Shown here: positions 49,731 through 58,182 of the stretch, in pieces
Layout: every line of letters starts with the position of its first letter
How positions within the stretch are numbered: position 1 is the first letter of the stretch
Program-made: the position numbers and the translations under genes
Source: DASSQJ01 sp963773655
Lineage (GTDB): Bacteria; Actinomycetota; Actinomycetes; Actinomycetales; Dermatophilaceae
Length of the DNA: 64,000 nt
Direction: 5' to 3'
Assembly (NCBI GenBank): GCA_963773655.1
Contig: CAVZBX010000003.1
Coordinates: forward strand, 496,001 to 560,000
Notes under the pieces: model-generated
The model's database searches: none
What the model was told of the DNA's origin: nothing
Seen by the model: only the letters and a program-made list of their open reading frames with translations

Positions 49731-51218
49731 GTGCTCTCGTTGACCGTCTTCCTCCCCCTCGCCTGTGCCCTCGTCCTCGCCGTCCCGGGGGTGGGGCCGC
49801 GGGCGGCGGCCTGGTGGTGGGTCGGCGCGTCCGCTGCGGAGGTGGCACTCGTCGGCGGCCTGTGGTGGGCGTACGAGACGCCGGGGGCCGGGGAGCTGGC
49901 GTTCGAGGAGCAGGTGCCCTGGATCCCCGGCGTCGGCAGCAGCTACCACGTGGGCCTCGACGGGCTCTCGCTGCCGCTCGTCGCGATGACGGCCGTCGTC
50001 TTCCTCGCGGCCGCCGTCTACTCGCTGCGCGAGCCGGACCGGCCCCGCACCCGGGCGGCGCTGTTCCTCGCCCTCGAGACGGTGTGCCTCGGCCTCTTCG
50101 CCGCCTCGGACCTGCTCCTCTTCTTCGTCTTCTTCGACCTCTCCATCGTCGCGATGTACTTCGTCATCGCCGGGTGGGGCCACGGCGACCGGGCCCGGTC
50201 GGCGCTGCGCTTCTTCCTCTACACCTTCCTCGGGTCCCTCGCCCTGCTGGCGGGCTTCATCGGCTTGTACCTGTCGGCGGACCCGCACACGTTCGACATC
50301 GTCGAGCTCGGCCGGCAGGACCCGCTGGCCGGGAGCGGCACCACCGGGGTCGTCGTCCTCGGCGCCGTGCTCCTCGGGCTGGCGGTCAAGACCCCGACCG
50401 TCCCCTTCCACACCTGGCTGCCGCCCGCCCACACCGACGCCCCCGCCGTGGGGTCGGCCGTCCTCGCCGGCGTCCTGCTCAAGCTGGGCACGTACGGCTT
50501 CGTCCGGGTCGCGATGCCACTGCTGCCGGAGGCCTGGCGGTCGTGGGCCTGGGTCGTCCTCGCCGTCGGCGTCGTCTCGGTCTTCTGGGGCGCGCTCGTC
50601 GCCCTGGCGCAGAGCGACCTCAAGCGGATGATCGCCTACACCTCGGTGAACCACATGGGGTACGTCGTCCTGGCCGTCGGGGCCGCCGGGGTGGTCGCCT
50701 CCGACACCGCGCAGGCACGATCGGTGGCGGTCACCGGTGCCGTCACCCAGATGGTGAGCCACGGTCTGGTCACCGCGGCCCTCTTCCTCCTCGCCGGGAT
50801 GTTCCTCGAGCGGGGTGGCAGCTACGAGATCGGCGACTACGGCGGCCTGGCCGGCCGGGCACCTCGCACGTCGGTGCTGTTCGCCGTCGCCGCCTTCGCG
50901 TCACTCGGCCTCCCCGGCCTGTCCGGCTTCGTCGCGGAGTTCCAGATCTTCACCGGCAGCATCGCCGCGGCGCCGGTCACCGCCGTCGCGCTGCTCGGCA
51001 TCCTGCTGATCAGCGGGGTCTTCCTGTGGACCCTCCAGCGGGTGTTCACGGGCGAGGAGCGTGGCAGGTCAGCGGACTTCGGCGACGTGCGTCCGCACGA
51101 GGCGTGGGCGATCGCGCCGCTGCTCGTCCTCTCGCTCGCCATCGGCCTCTCGCCCCGGCCGCTCCTCGACGTCATCGAGCCCGCGGCCCGCACGGTCGTC
51201 GCCGTCGTCGACGGGTAG
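49731..51218 (+). CDS. NuoM-like antiporter-type subunit
   Basis: The 495-residue protein has fourteen membrane helices. Key motifs: LLFFVFFDLSIVAMYFVIAGWGH, where the usual helix-5 Glu is Asp; LAVKTPTVPFHTWLPPAHTDAP with the conserved Lys; LAGVLLKLGTYGF with a second Lys; and VAEFQIFTG with the distal Glu. This is NuoM of the complex I arm rather than MrpD. It starts with GTG five bases after the NuoL stop codon. Confidence 0.93.
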   Translation: MLSLTVFLPLACALVLAVPGVGPRAAAWWWVGASAAEVALVGGLWWAYETPGAGELAFEEQVPWIPGVGSSYHVGLDGLSLPLVAMTAVVFLAAAVYSLREPDRPRTRAALFLALETVCLGLFAASDLLLFFVFFDLSIVAMYFVIAGWGHGDRARSALRFFLYTFLGSLALLAGFIGLYLSADPHTFDIVELGRQDPLAGSGTTGVVVLGAVLLGLAVKTPTVPFHTWLPPAHTDAPAVGSAVLAGVLLKLGTYGFVRVAMPLLPEAWRSWAWVVLAVGVVSVFWGALVALAQSDLKRMIAYTSVNHMGYVVLAVGAAGVVASDTAQARSVAVTGAVTQMVSHGLVTAALFLLAGMFLERGGSYEIGDYGGLAGRAPRTSVLFAVAAFASLGLPGLSGFVAEFQIFTGSIAAAPVTAVALLGILLISGVFLWTLQRVFTGEERGRSADFGDVRPHEAWAIAPLLVLSLAIGLSPRPLLDVIEPAARTVVAVVDG

Positions 51219-51223
51219 CGCCG

Positions 51224-52636
51224 ATGACGTCGATGAGCATGCGCCCCCTCGCCATGCTGCCGGAGATGCTGCTCTTCGTCGGCGGCCTCGTCTGCCTGCT
51301 CGGGGGCTCCTTCACCCCGCGGCTGCGCCAGGGGCGGATCCGGGCGGTCGCGGCCGTGTCCCTCGTCGGCTCGGTGGTGGCGGCGCTGGCCGCGGCGGGC
51401 GACCCGACGACGGCCTTCGAGGGCACCTTCGCCGTCGACGTCGCGACGACCGCGGTCCGGGTCGTGGCCGGCGTCGCGACCCTGCTCGTCCTCCTCCTCG
51501 CCGCGGACGAGGTGGCCGGGGACCCACGCGAGAGCGAGACCTACGCCCTCCTGCTCTTCGCCACCACCGGTGTCCTCGTGCTCGGCGGCGCCCGGGACCT
51601 GCTCGTGCTCGCGGTGGGCTACCTGCTCGCCAGCATCCCGCTCTACGCCCTTCTCGGCCTGGGTCGCACCGCCCGCGCGGCCGAGGCCGCGCTCAAGACC
51701 TACCTCGTCGGCGCCCTCTTCGGGATCCTGCTGCTGTCCGGTGTCACCCTCCTCAGCGGCGTCGGGGGAACCACCTCGTACCCCGAGCTCGCCGCGGCCC
51801 TGGGCTCCGCCCCGTCGGCGGTCGTCGGCGCCGGGGTGGTGGGGGTCCTCGGCGGGCTGGCGTTCAAGGCGGGCAGCGTGCCGGCCCACTTCTGGGTGCC
51901 GGACGCCGCGGAGGGCGCCACCGGACTCGCCGCCGCGTTCGTGACGACGGTGCCCAAGGTCGGGGCGGTGGTCGCCGCCTACCGGCTCGTCGCGGCGCTC
52001 CCCGACGTCCTCGCCTGGGGGGTGCTCGTCGGGGGGCTCGCAGTGGCGAGCATGACGCTCGCCAACCTCGCCGCCTTCGGGCAGGACGACCCGCGCCGGC
52101 TGCTCGGCTGGTCGACGGTGAGCCAGGTGGGCTACCTCCTCGTGCCGGTGGCCGTCGCCGGACGCACCGACCTCGCGCTGCCCGCCCTGCTGCTCTACCT
52201 CGCCGGCTACGCCGTCACCAACATCGCGGCGTTCGCCGTGACCACCGCGCTGCCGGGGGTGCGGACGCTCTCCGGGTACGGCGGCCTGGTGCGGGTCCGT
52301 CCGGGGCTGGCGGTGGCGCTCGTCGTCGCCCTCCTCGGGCTGCTCGGCACCCCGCCGACCGCGGTCTTCGTCGGGAAGGTGCTGACGGCCACCGCCGCGT
52401 GGGACGGAGGGATGGCGTGGCTGACCGTGGCCCTGCTCCTCAACACGCTCCTGTCGCTCTTCTACTACCTGCGGTGGGTCGCGCCCGCGGTGCGGCGGGA
52501 CGACCCCGACCCGTCCCTGCGCGAGCCGCGCCCGTGGTCGGCGCGCACCGCCGTCTCCGCGGCGGTCGGGTCGGTGCTCCTCGGCGTCCTCGCCGGGCCG
52601 CTCTGGGGCCTCCTCGACGCACCCCTGCTCGGCTGA
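51224..52636 (+). CDS. NuoN-like antiporter-type subunit
   Basis: The 470-residue protein has about fourteen membrane helices. It keeps the Lys in GGLAFKAGSVPAHFWVPDAAEGA and VTTVPKVGAVVAAYRL, and LGWSTVSQVGYLL is canonical. The helix-5 Glu of NuoN (as in LELLSLPLYAL) appears replaced, since the corresponding stretch is YLLASIPLYALLGL. ATG 51224 follows the NuoM stop codon by five bases. It is the last membrane subunit of the operon. Confidence 0.92.
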   Translation: MTSMSMRPLAMLPEMLLFVGGLVCLLGGSFTPRLRQGRIRAVAAVSLVGSVVAALAAAGDPTTAFEGTFAVDVATTAVRVVAGVATLLVLLLAADEVAGDPRESETYALLLFATTGVLVLGGARDLLVLAVGYLLASIPLYALLGLGRTARAAEAALKTYLVGALFGILLLSGVTLLSGVGGTTSYPELAAALGSAPSAVVGAGVVGVLGGLAFKAGSVPAHFWVPDAAEGATGLAAAFVTTVPKVGAVVAAYRLVAALPDVLAWGVLVGGLAVASMTLANLAAFGQDDPRRLLGWSTVSQVGYLLVPVAVAGRTDLALPALLLYLAGYAVTNIAAFAVTTALPGVRTLSGYGGLVRVRPGLAVALVVALLGLLGTPPTAVFVGKVLTATAAWDGGMAWLTVALLLNTLLSLFYYLRWVAPAVRRDDPDPSLREPRPWSARTAVSAAVGSVLLGVLAGPLWGLLDAPLLG

Positions 52637-52649
52637 GGTGCGGTGCCGG

Positions 52650-52668
52650 CTTCACGGAGTCTTCACGG
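52650..52668 (+). promoter_or_regulatory. Direct repeats typical of an OmpR/PhoB-type binding site
   Basis: CTTCACGG occurs at 52650-52657 and 52661-52668, eleven bases apart, upstream of the SHOCT gene at 52737. Direct repeats with eleven-base spacing are the usual sites of OmpR/PhoB-family regulators such as the one encoded at 42599. The link is inferred. Confidence 0.35.
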
Positions 52669-52736
52669 TTCGCACTCCCTCCCCACAGGGTGCGGGTGCA
52701 GGGTGGGGGGGTACGGCCACGACGAAGGAGGTCACC

Positions 52737-53018
52737 ATGTTCTGGCACGACGGGATGGGGATGGTCGGGTGGTGGGGGCTCGGCCTCGGGATGCTCCTGT
52801 TCTGGGGCGTGGTCATCGGCGGCATCGTCCTCCTCGTGCGGTGGGCGGTGGGCACGCGTGCTCCGCAGGGCGGTGCGGCGGCTCCTCCTCCCCGCCCTGC
52901 GGACGAGCACGCCGCCCCGGGGCCGGATGCCCACCGGATCCTCGACGAACGCTTCGCCCGCGGTGAGATCGACGAGGAGGAGTACCGCCACCGCCGGCAG
53001 GTGCTCCGCGGCGGATGA
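52737..53018 (+). CDS. SHOCT-domain membrane protein
   Basis: The 93-residue protein begins MFWHDGMGMVGWWGLGLGMLLFWG and has one membrane helix near residues 10-36, then a Pro-rich linker and the SHOCT motif DAHRILDERFARGEIDEEEYRHRRQVL (core RILDERFARGEIDEEEY). The Met/His/Trp-rich N-terminus resembles small proteins of copper loci. A perfect GAAGGAGGT ribosome binding site precedes the ATG. It resembles the SHOCT protein at 40819-41052, so the two flank the Nuo-like operon. Confidence 0.88.
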   Translation: MFWHDGMGMVGWWGLGLGMLLFWGVVIGGIVLLVRWAVGTRAPQGGAAAPPPRPADEHAAPGPDAHRILDERFARGEIDEEEYRHRRQVLRGG

Positions 53019-53156
53019 CCTGTCGGCGGCGCGCCCCCGTGATGTGAGGTCGGTCCCCGTGGTGGCCGGGTGCTCGCGCGGCTCGGTACCGTGGGAGCGC
53101 GCTCCGTTGCTCTGACGCGCCGTGTCGTCGTCGGCCGGCGTGCGGGAAGGAGGGGG

Positions 53157-55475
53157 ATGGAGGACCCACGCGGCTCGGGGACCGGTGGCGGGCGGGCGGA
53201 GGACCGCCCCGGGCCGGCTGCCCCGGGGTCCGGCTTCGGCCCCGAGGTGGTGGAGGCGTCCCCCGACGGCGTGGTCGTCGTCGACGCCGACGGGTCCGTC
53301 GTCTACGTCAACGCGGCGCTCGAGCGGCTCTCGGGCTGGGATCGGTCCCGGGTGGTGGGGCAGCCTCTGGAGACGCTCGTGCCCGAGGACCTGCGCGAGG
53401 GGCACGAACGGTCCCGCGCCACCTACGGCCGGGCGCCCAGGGAACGAACCATGGGTGAGGGCCGCGGGCTCGTGCTGGCCCGACCCGACGGCACCGGGGT
53501 GGCGGTCGACGTCGCGCTGGCGCCGGTGCACGTGGCGGGCCGTGCGATGACGGTGGCCACGGTGCGCGACGCGTCACCGCGCTGCGCCGAGGACGAGCGG
53601 CGCGACTGGTTGGCGAGCCTGCTGGACGTCGTGCCGGACGGTGTGGTCGTCGTCGACCGGGTCGGGGGAGTCGTCGTGGGTGCCAACGAGGCCGCGTCCG
53701 ACCTGCTCGGTCGTGGCCCCGGCGACCTCCTCGGGATGCCGAGCGCCGCCCTGCTGGCGCGGGCCGGCGACGGCGAGGAGCCGGCGACCGAGTCGCTGCT
53801 GACCGACGGGGGGCACCTGCACCGCGTGGGCCTGCTCCACGCGGACGGCACGGTGGTCGAGTGCGAGGTGCACGCCACGACGGCGGAGGGGCCCGGGGGT
53901 GCCGAGCTCGTCGTCAACGTGGTGCGCGACATCAGCGACCGCGTCGCGCTGGAGCAACGCGTCCGCGAGAGCGAGGAGATGTTCCGGACGGCCTTCGACC
54001 AGGCGCCGGTCGGCATCGCCGTCACGTCGATCGACGACGCGGGCCGGCGCGCGGTCGAGCGGACCAACGTGGCCTTCACCGCGATGTTCGGGTACGAGCC
54101 GGGGGACCTGGACGGGAAGGACCCGGCGGTGCTGCGCCCCACCCACGACGTCGAGCGGCCGGGACCGCCGAGGGAGCTGGCCGTGGCGGGCGAGGTCGTC
54201 GACCGGACGGTGACCCGCAGGTACACCCGGCGTGACGGCAGCGGGGTGTGGGCGGAGGTACGCGCCAGCCGGCTGGAGCTCCCGCACGTGCCGAGCCGGG
54301 CCCTCTTCCTCGTCCGCGCGGTCGACGTGACGGTCCGGTTCGAGCAGGAGGTCGTCGCGAGGCGGGAGTGGCTGGCGAGCCAGTGCGTGGCGGGCGTCGC
54401 CCGTGCCGCCCTGGAGCACCGCGCGGAGGCGGTCGTCCTGGAGCGGATCGCCGCCGGGGTGCTCCAGGCGCTCGAGGCCGACGGTGGGCTCGTCCTCCTC
54501 GCCGTCGCCGGCCCCGGCGCACCGGGGCGGTGGGGCGCCGTCGACGGCCCCGCCGGGGAGGCGCTCGCAGCCGCGGTCGACCGCGCCGGGGCGCACGGTC
54601 TCGTGGCCGGGCTGGTCGGTCGTGCCCCGGGGGCCTGGGCGTCGCCACCTCCCGGCCTCGCGGAGGGGCTCTCGGACGGGGTCGGACCCCTGGCCGGGGC
54701 GCCGTTCGGCCGCCCGGGCTCCCCCACGGAGGGGGCAGTGCTGGCGTGCCGCGCACCGGGACGGGAGCCCTTCGGTCCGGACGACGTCGAGCGGCTCGGG
54801 CGCCTCGCGGTCGAGACGCAGGTGGCCGTCCACCTGGCCCGCGCCCGCGCGGACCAGCAGCGGCTGGCGTTGCTCGAGGAGCGCCAGCGCATCGCGCGCG
54901 AGCTGCACGACTCGGTCATCCAGGACGCCATCGCCCTGGGCATGCAGATCAGCGCGGACATCGACGCCGAGCCCGACCCCGAGCGCCAGGAGCGTGACCT
55001 CGAGTGGGTCGCGCAGCTGGAGCTGGTCACCCGCAACCTGCGGCGCGCCGTCTTCGAGCTGCGGAGCGGTGCCCGACGTGGCTCTACGGCGACGGCGGTC
55101 ACCGACGCGGTGGCGGAGGCGAGCCGGGTGCTCGGGCACCGCACCTCGGTCACGTTCACCGGGCCGGTGGAGTCGCTTCCGGACCCGGTGGCCGACGACC
55201 TCGTCGCCGTGCTCCGCGAGGCGCTCGCCAACGTCGCCCGGCACGCCCGGGCCTCTGCGTCGGCGGTCTCGATCGAGGTCTCCGCCGCGGACGTCACGCT
55301 GACGGTGGACGACAACGGTCTCGGGCGACGAGACGCCCACCGCGGGCAGGGGATCGACAACATGGCGGCGCGCGCCCACCGTCACGGCGGCCACCTCTCG
55401 GTCGCACCGGGGCCGGTGACGGGAACCCGCGTGGTGTGGTCCTGCCCCTTGGGTCCCGACCCAGGCGGCCACTGA
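53157..55475 (+). CDS. PAS/GAF sensor histidine kinase (DevS-like)
   Basis: The 772-residue soluble kinase has three PAS domains (about residues 22-135, 150-270 and 275-400), a GAF-like domain (about 415-560) and a HisKA_3 domain with LLEERQRIARELHDSVIQDAI, whose phospho-acceptor His is near residue 584. A HATPase domain follows. The HisKA_3 sequence ELHDSVIQ is that of the DevS/DosT group, which senses oxygen, NO or redox. No haem-ligand His could be assigned. It lies next to a LuxR-type regulator and a nitrite-reductase operon, so NO/oxygen sensing is plausible. ATG has GGAAGGAGG upstream. Confidence 0.9.
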   Translation: MEDPRGSGTGGGRAEDRPGPAAPGSGFGPEVVEASPDGVVVVDADGSVVYVNAALERLSGWDRSRVVGQPLETLVPEDLREGHERSRATYGRAPRERTMGEGRGLVLARPDGTGVAVDVALAPVHVAGRAMTVATVRDASPRCAEDERRDWLASLLDVVPDGVVVVDRVGGVVVGANEAASDLLGRGPGDLLGMPSAALLARAGDGEEPATESLLTDGGHLHRVGLLHADGTVVECEVHATTAEGPGGAELVVNVVRDISDRVALEQRVRESEEMFRTAFDQAPVGIAVTSIDDAGRRAVERTNVAFTAMFGYEPGDLDGKDPAVLRPTHDVERPGPPRELAVAGEVVDRTVTRRYTRRDGSGVWAEVRASRLELPHVPSRALFLVRAVDVTVRFEQEVVARREWLASQCVAGVARAALEHRAEAVVLERIAAGVLQALEADGGLVLLAVAGPGAPGRWGAVDGPAGEALAAAVDRAGAHGLVAGLVGRAPGAWASPPPGLAEGLSDGVGPLAGAPFGRPGSPTEGAVLACRAPGREPFGPDDVERLGRLAVETQVAVHLARARADQQRLALLEERQRIARELHDSVIQDAIALGMQISADIDAEPDPERQERDLEWVAQLELVTRNLRRAVFELRSGARRGSTATAVTDAVAEASRVLGHRTSVTFTGPVESLPDPVADDLVAVLREALANVARHARASASAVSIEVSAADVTLTVDDNGLGRRDAHRGQGIDNMAARAHRHGGHLSVAPGPVTGTRVVWSCPLGPDPGGH

Positions 55476-55624
55476 GCGAACGGGGACGCCCGCGCAGCAG
55501 ACCGGTCACCGGGGCCCCGCCGCCGAGCACCACCGACGGGCCGGCGAGGCGACGCCGACACCGGAGGGCGCGACCGGGACACCTGTCACTGGTCGGCCCG
55601 CGACCACGCGGGTTCGATGAACGG

Positions 55625-56119
55625 ATGAACGGCGCGCCCCCCGCACCCGGCACGGCCCCCATGAACCGGCTGCAGGTGCCCGACGGGCTCCCAGGGCCAC
55701 CCCGTCCCGTTCGGCGAGGTGACCCCGAACCGGGCTCCGGTGCGGCCGGCCCGGGCCGGATCGGGGCGGTCCCGAGCCAGGTGCCGACGACCTACGCCCT
55801 GCGCGTCCACCGGGGCAGGAGGGGGCGGATCACCGTGGCCCGGATCGCAGCCGCGCCCGACGCCGAGGCGCACGCCGCGCACGCCACCGCACGGTCCCGG
55901 CACCTCGGTGCCCGATGGCTCGTCGTCGACCTCTCCGCGGTGTGGGCGGGCTGCGACGCCGGTCTCCCCGAGCGCTTGGCGCACGGGGCGGACCTCGCCG
56001 GGGTCGGGCTCGCGCTCGTGGGAGCCGACGAGCACGGCGCGAGCGGCTCGGGCACGGGACACCGCTACCCCGTGTTCGCCACGGTGCCGATCGCCCTGGG
56101 GACCCTCGGGGCGGTGTGA
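55625..56119 (+). CDS. STAS-like protein
   Basis: The 164-residue protein has a Pro/Gly-rich N-terminus of about 55 residues then a STAS-like domain: ITVARIAAAPDAEAHAAHAT, RWLVVDLSAVWAGCDAGLPERLAH and GVGLALVGADEH. This resembles anti-sigma-factor antagonists, but the phosphorylatable Ser position is not clear. ATG 55661 is an alternative start. It lies between the DevS-like kinase and the response regulator. A weak DevR-like sequence (GGGACACCTGTCAC, 55576-55589) is 36 bases upstream. Confidence 0.55.
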   Translation: MNGAPPAPGTAPMNRLQVPDGLPGPPRPVRRGDPEPGSGAAGPGRIGAVPSQVPTTYALRVHRGRRGRITVARIAAAPDAEAHAAHATARSRHLGARWLVVDLSAVWAGCDAGLPERLAHGADLAGVGLALVGADEHGASGSGTGHRYPVFATVPIALGTLGAV

Positions 56120-56169
56120 CCCGGGCGTCACGAACGGTCACCGTCGACGGTTCGCGCGCCTCGGAGCCC

Positions 56170-56212
56170 GCGGGAGGCGGGACGCTCGGCAGGGGGGCGT
56201 CCCGCCTCCCGC
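56170..56212. terminator. Bidirectional terminator
   Basis: GCGGGAGGCGGGACGC (56170-56185) pairs perfectly with 56197-56212 around an eleven-base loop. It lies between the convergent STAS-like gene and the response regulator gene. Confidence 0.75.
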
Positions 56213-56231
56213 CGGTGTCCCGGGATCCGCC

Positions 56232-56906
56232 TCAGTGCTCCCTGCGGGCGACGTAGACGGCGGCCTGCGTCCGTCGGGTGAAGCCGAGCTTGGCGAGGAT
56301 GCTCGTCACGTGGTTGCGCACCGTCTTCTCCGCGATCCCGATCCGCTCGCCGATCTGCCGGTTGGTCAGCCCCTCGACGACGAGGTCGAGGATGCGGCGC
56401 TCCTGCGGGGTCAGGGCGGCCGACGCCAGCCGGTCGTCCACGCCCCGACCGCGGGGCGGCGCCACCAGCTCCTCCTCGTCGACGACCTGGCCTCCTGCCG
56501 CGACCCGGCACAGGGCGTCCACCAGGCGGCGGCCGCGGATCTGCTTGAGGACGAAGCCGGAGGCCCCGGCGAGCAGGGCGCCGGTGCGAGCCTCCTCGTC
56601 GTCGTAGCTGGTGATCATGAGCACCCGGATCCCCGGGTCGACGGAGCGCACGGCCCGGCACACCTCGATACCCGAGCCGTCACCGAGGCGCACGTCGAGG
56701 AGGGCGACGTCCGGCCGCAGGGCGGGGATGCGGCGGGTCGCCTCCAGGGCCGAGGACGCCTCGCCGACGACGTCGACCCGGGGGTCGGCCTCGAGCACCG
56801 ATCGCAGCCCACGGCGCAGCAGCTCGTGGTCGTCGACCACGTACACCCGTACCGGCGTCTGCGTGCCGTCGGGGACGACGCCACCCGTCCTCGGCGTCGT
56901 CTCCAT
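56232..56906 (-). CDS. LuxR-family response regulator (DevR/DosR-like)
   Basis: The 224-residue regulator has a receiver domain (VYVVDDHELLRRGL; phospho-acceptor in VALLDVRLGDGSGIEV; ITSYDDEE) and a LuxR DNA-binding domain (LTPQERRILDLVVEGLTNRQIGERI, EKTVRNHVTSILAKLGF). The receiver's DGSGIEVCR and the KTVRNHVT recognition helix are those of DevR/DosR proteins. It would pair with the PAS kinase at 53157 and bind the box at 57526-57539. The ATG has GAGGAGG upstream. Confidence 0.92.
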   Translation of the reverse strand: METTPRTGGVVPDGTQTPVRVYVVDDHELLRRGLRSVLEADPRVDVVGEASSALEATRRIPALRPDVALLDVRLGDGSGIEVCRAVRSVDPGIRVLMITSYDDEEARTGALLAGASGFVLKQIRGRRLVDALCRVAAGGQVVDEEELVAPPRGRGVDDRLASAALTPQERRILDLVVEGLTNRQIGERIGIAEKTVRNHVTSILAKLGFTRRTQAAVYVARREH

Positions 56907-57066
56907 GGCGGCCTCCTCGTGCCGGCCGGGCTGTGGCACCGAGTGTAGTGACCGGATGCCGCTCCGCATCCCGGCGGGCGCGACGGAGCGCCGAGCACAC
57001 GTCATCTCTGCAGTGGCCGGCCGGCGGGCACAATGACGGAGTGAGCGCCGGGGAGGGCACGGGCGC

Positions 57067-57468
57067 TCAGGCCGGTTCGCGAGAGACGAGGAAGTCCTCG
57101 ACCGCAGAGGCGACCGTGGGGTAGGTGGGGTACAGAGGGGCGACCCGGACCCGGTCCAGCTGTTCCTGAGCCCGCAGCGGCACGGCGGCCAGCACGAAGG
57201 GCACCCCGGTCCGGGCGGCCCGCCGGCGCACCAGGCCGAGGAGTCCGACGACGAAGTGGGAGAGGTCGACCCGGCGCAGGTCGGCGACCAACAGCCGGGC
57301 GCCACGTCCGAGGGCGGTGTCCACGCTCGTCATGACTGCCTCGACGCTCCACCCCGAAGGCACGGGTGCCGCGGGGTCGAGGGTGCCGCTCAGGGTGAGC
57401 ACCACGACGTCCCCGAGCCGACGCGCACCGGCAGTGAGGGGTAGCTTCGGAACGGCGATCGTCGTCAT
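57067..57468 (-). CDS. STAS domain protein
   Basis: The 133-residue protein has a STAS fold: LGDVVVLTLSGTLDPAA, then ARLLVADLRRVDLSHFVVGLL, with a Ser at the usual phosphorylation position (VDLSH). This is the anti-anti-sigma/STAS signalling type. The gene starts with ATG behind GAGGAGG, divergent from the cupin gene across a DevR-like box. Its partner is not in the window. The 160-base interval 56907-57066 before it holds no recognised feature. Confidence 0.75.
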   Translation of the reverse strand: MTTIAVPKLPLTAGARRLGDVVVLTLSGTLDPAAPVPSGWSVEAVMTSVDTALGRGARLLVADLRRVDLSHFVVGLLGLVRRRAARTGVPFVLAAVPLRAQEQLDRVRVAPLYPTYPTVASAVEDFLVSREPA

Positions 57469-57525
57469 CGGTCCTCCTCGACCGTCGGCACCGTCCAGCG
57501 TTCACGAGCGGGGGGAGCCCGAACA

Positions 57526-57539
57526 GGGCCAAAGGTCCC
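57526..57539. promoter_or_regulatory. DevR/DosR-like box
   Basis: GGGCCAAAGGTCCC matches the DosR core GGGACTWWAGTCCC at 11 of 14 positions. It lies in the 155-base divergent region between the STAS gene (start 57468) and the cupin gene (start 57624), close to a DevR-like regulator gene. Function is inferred. Confidence 0.5.
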
Positions 57540-57623
57540 GGGTCCCCCGCGCTGAGCCGACGTGCTCGGCACCGCGCCGCCGGCCCCACGCCCCGGCTAG
57601 GGTCGTGGTGAGGAGGCCCCACC

Positions 57624-57959
57624 ATGCACACGACGTCGCTGTCGGCAGTGGCCGACGAGGAGCTCAGGACCGCGAAGGACGCCCCGAGCGGTCGGTCGGC
57701 ACGCACCATCCACGGTGGGCACGACCGCTCGCTGCGGGAGACGGTCATCGCGCTGCGCTCCGGCCACGAGCTCGGTGAGCACGAGAGCCCCGGGGAGGCG
57801 ACCCTGCAGGTGCTGCGGGGGCGGGTCCGGCTCAGCGGCGGCGGCGAGCACTGGGACGGCGTGGTCGGTGACCACGTCATCATCCCCTCCGTGCGGCACG
57901 CGCTCGCCGCCCTCGAGGACTCGGTGGTGCTGCTCACCGTCGTCAAGTCGCTGCCGTGA
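57624..57959 (+). CDS. Cupin domain-containing protein
   Basis: The 111-residue protein is a small cupin: TVIALRSGHELGEHESPGEATLQVLRGRVRL carries the first motif, with GHELGEHESPGEATLQ the His/Glu metal-binding part, and GDHVIIPSVRHALAALEDS the second. Such stand-alone cupins bind metal and may sense or modify small molecules. It starts with ATG and overlaps the next gene by four bases. It is divergent from the STAS gene, near the DevR box, so a hypoxia/NO link is plausible. Confidence 0.85.
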   Translation: MHTTSLSAVADEELRTAKDAPSGRSARTIHGGHDRSLRETVIALRSGHELGEHESPGEATLQVLRGRVRLSGGGEHWDGVVGDHVIIPSVRHALAALEDSVVLLTVVKSLP

Positions 57960-58171
57960 GCGTGGCCGAGCCCGACCCCGCCTCCGACGTCGCCAGGCTG
58001 ACCCGGTGGGAGGCGTCGGGCGGCGCGTGGCAGGTCGTGGCGCGGGCCCCGGGCCGCGTCACCGTGGCGCTGCTGCGGTGCGACGCGGGCGAGGAGATGG
58101 ACCGCTTCACCTCCGCCGACCGGGCGTTGCTCCAGCTCCTCGGGGCGAGGGAGACCAGCGGGCCCGAGTGA
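57956..58171 (+). CDS. Conserved small protein (71 residues)
   Basis: The protein (VSVAEPDPASDVARLTRWEASGGAW...) has the conserved pattern LTRWEASGGAWQVVARAPGRVTVALLRCDAGEEMDRFTS, of which TRWEASGGAWQV and LLRCDAGEEMDRF are the best parts. It is a small mixed protein with one Cys and no membrane segment. It is translationally coupled to the cupin gene and ends twelve bases before the convergent nitrite reductase gene. The function is unknown. Confidence 0.75.
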   Translation: MSVAEPDPASDVARLTRWEASGGAWQVVARAPGRVTVALLRCDAGEEMDRFTSADRALLQLLGARETSGPE

Positions 58172-58182
58172 GCCGCCGGTGC

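Noticed and set aside
47789..51218. NuoL/NuoM-like genes as an Mrp antiporter or DabAB-like system
   Set aside because: NuoA, H, J, K and N homologues are all in the operon, and DabA or MrpB/C/E/F/G genes are absent.
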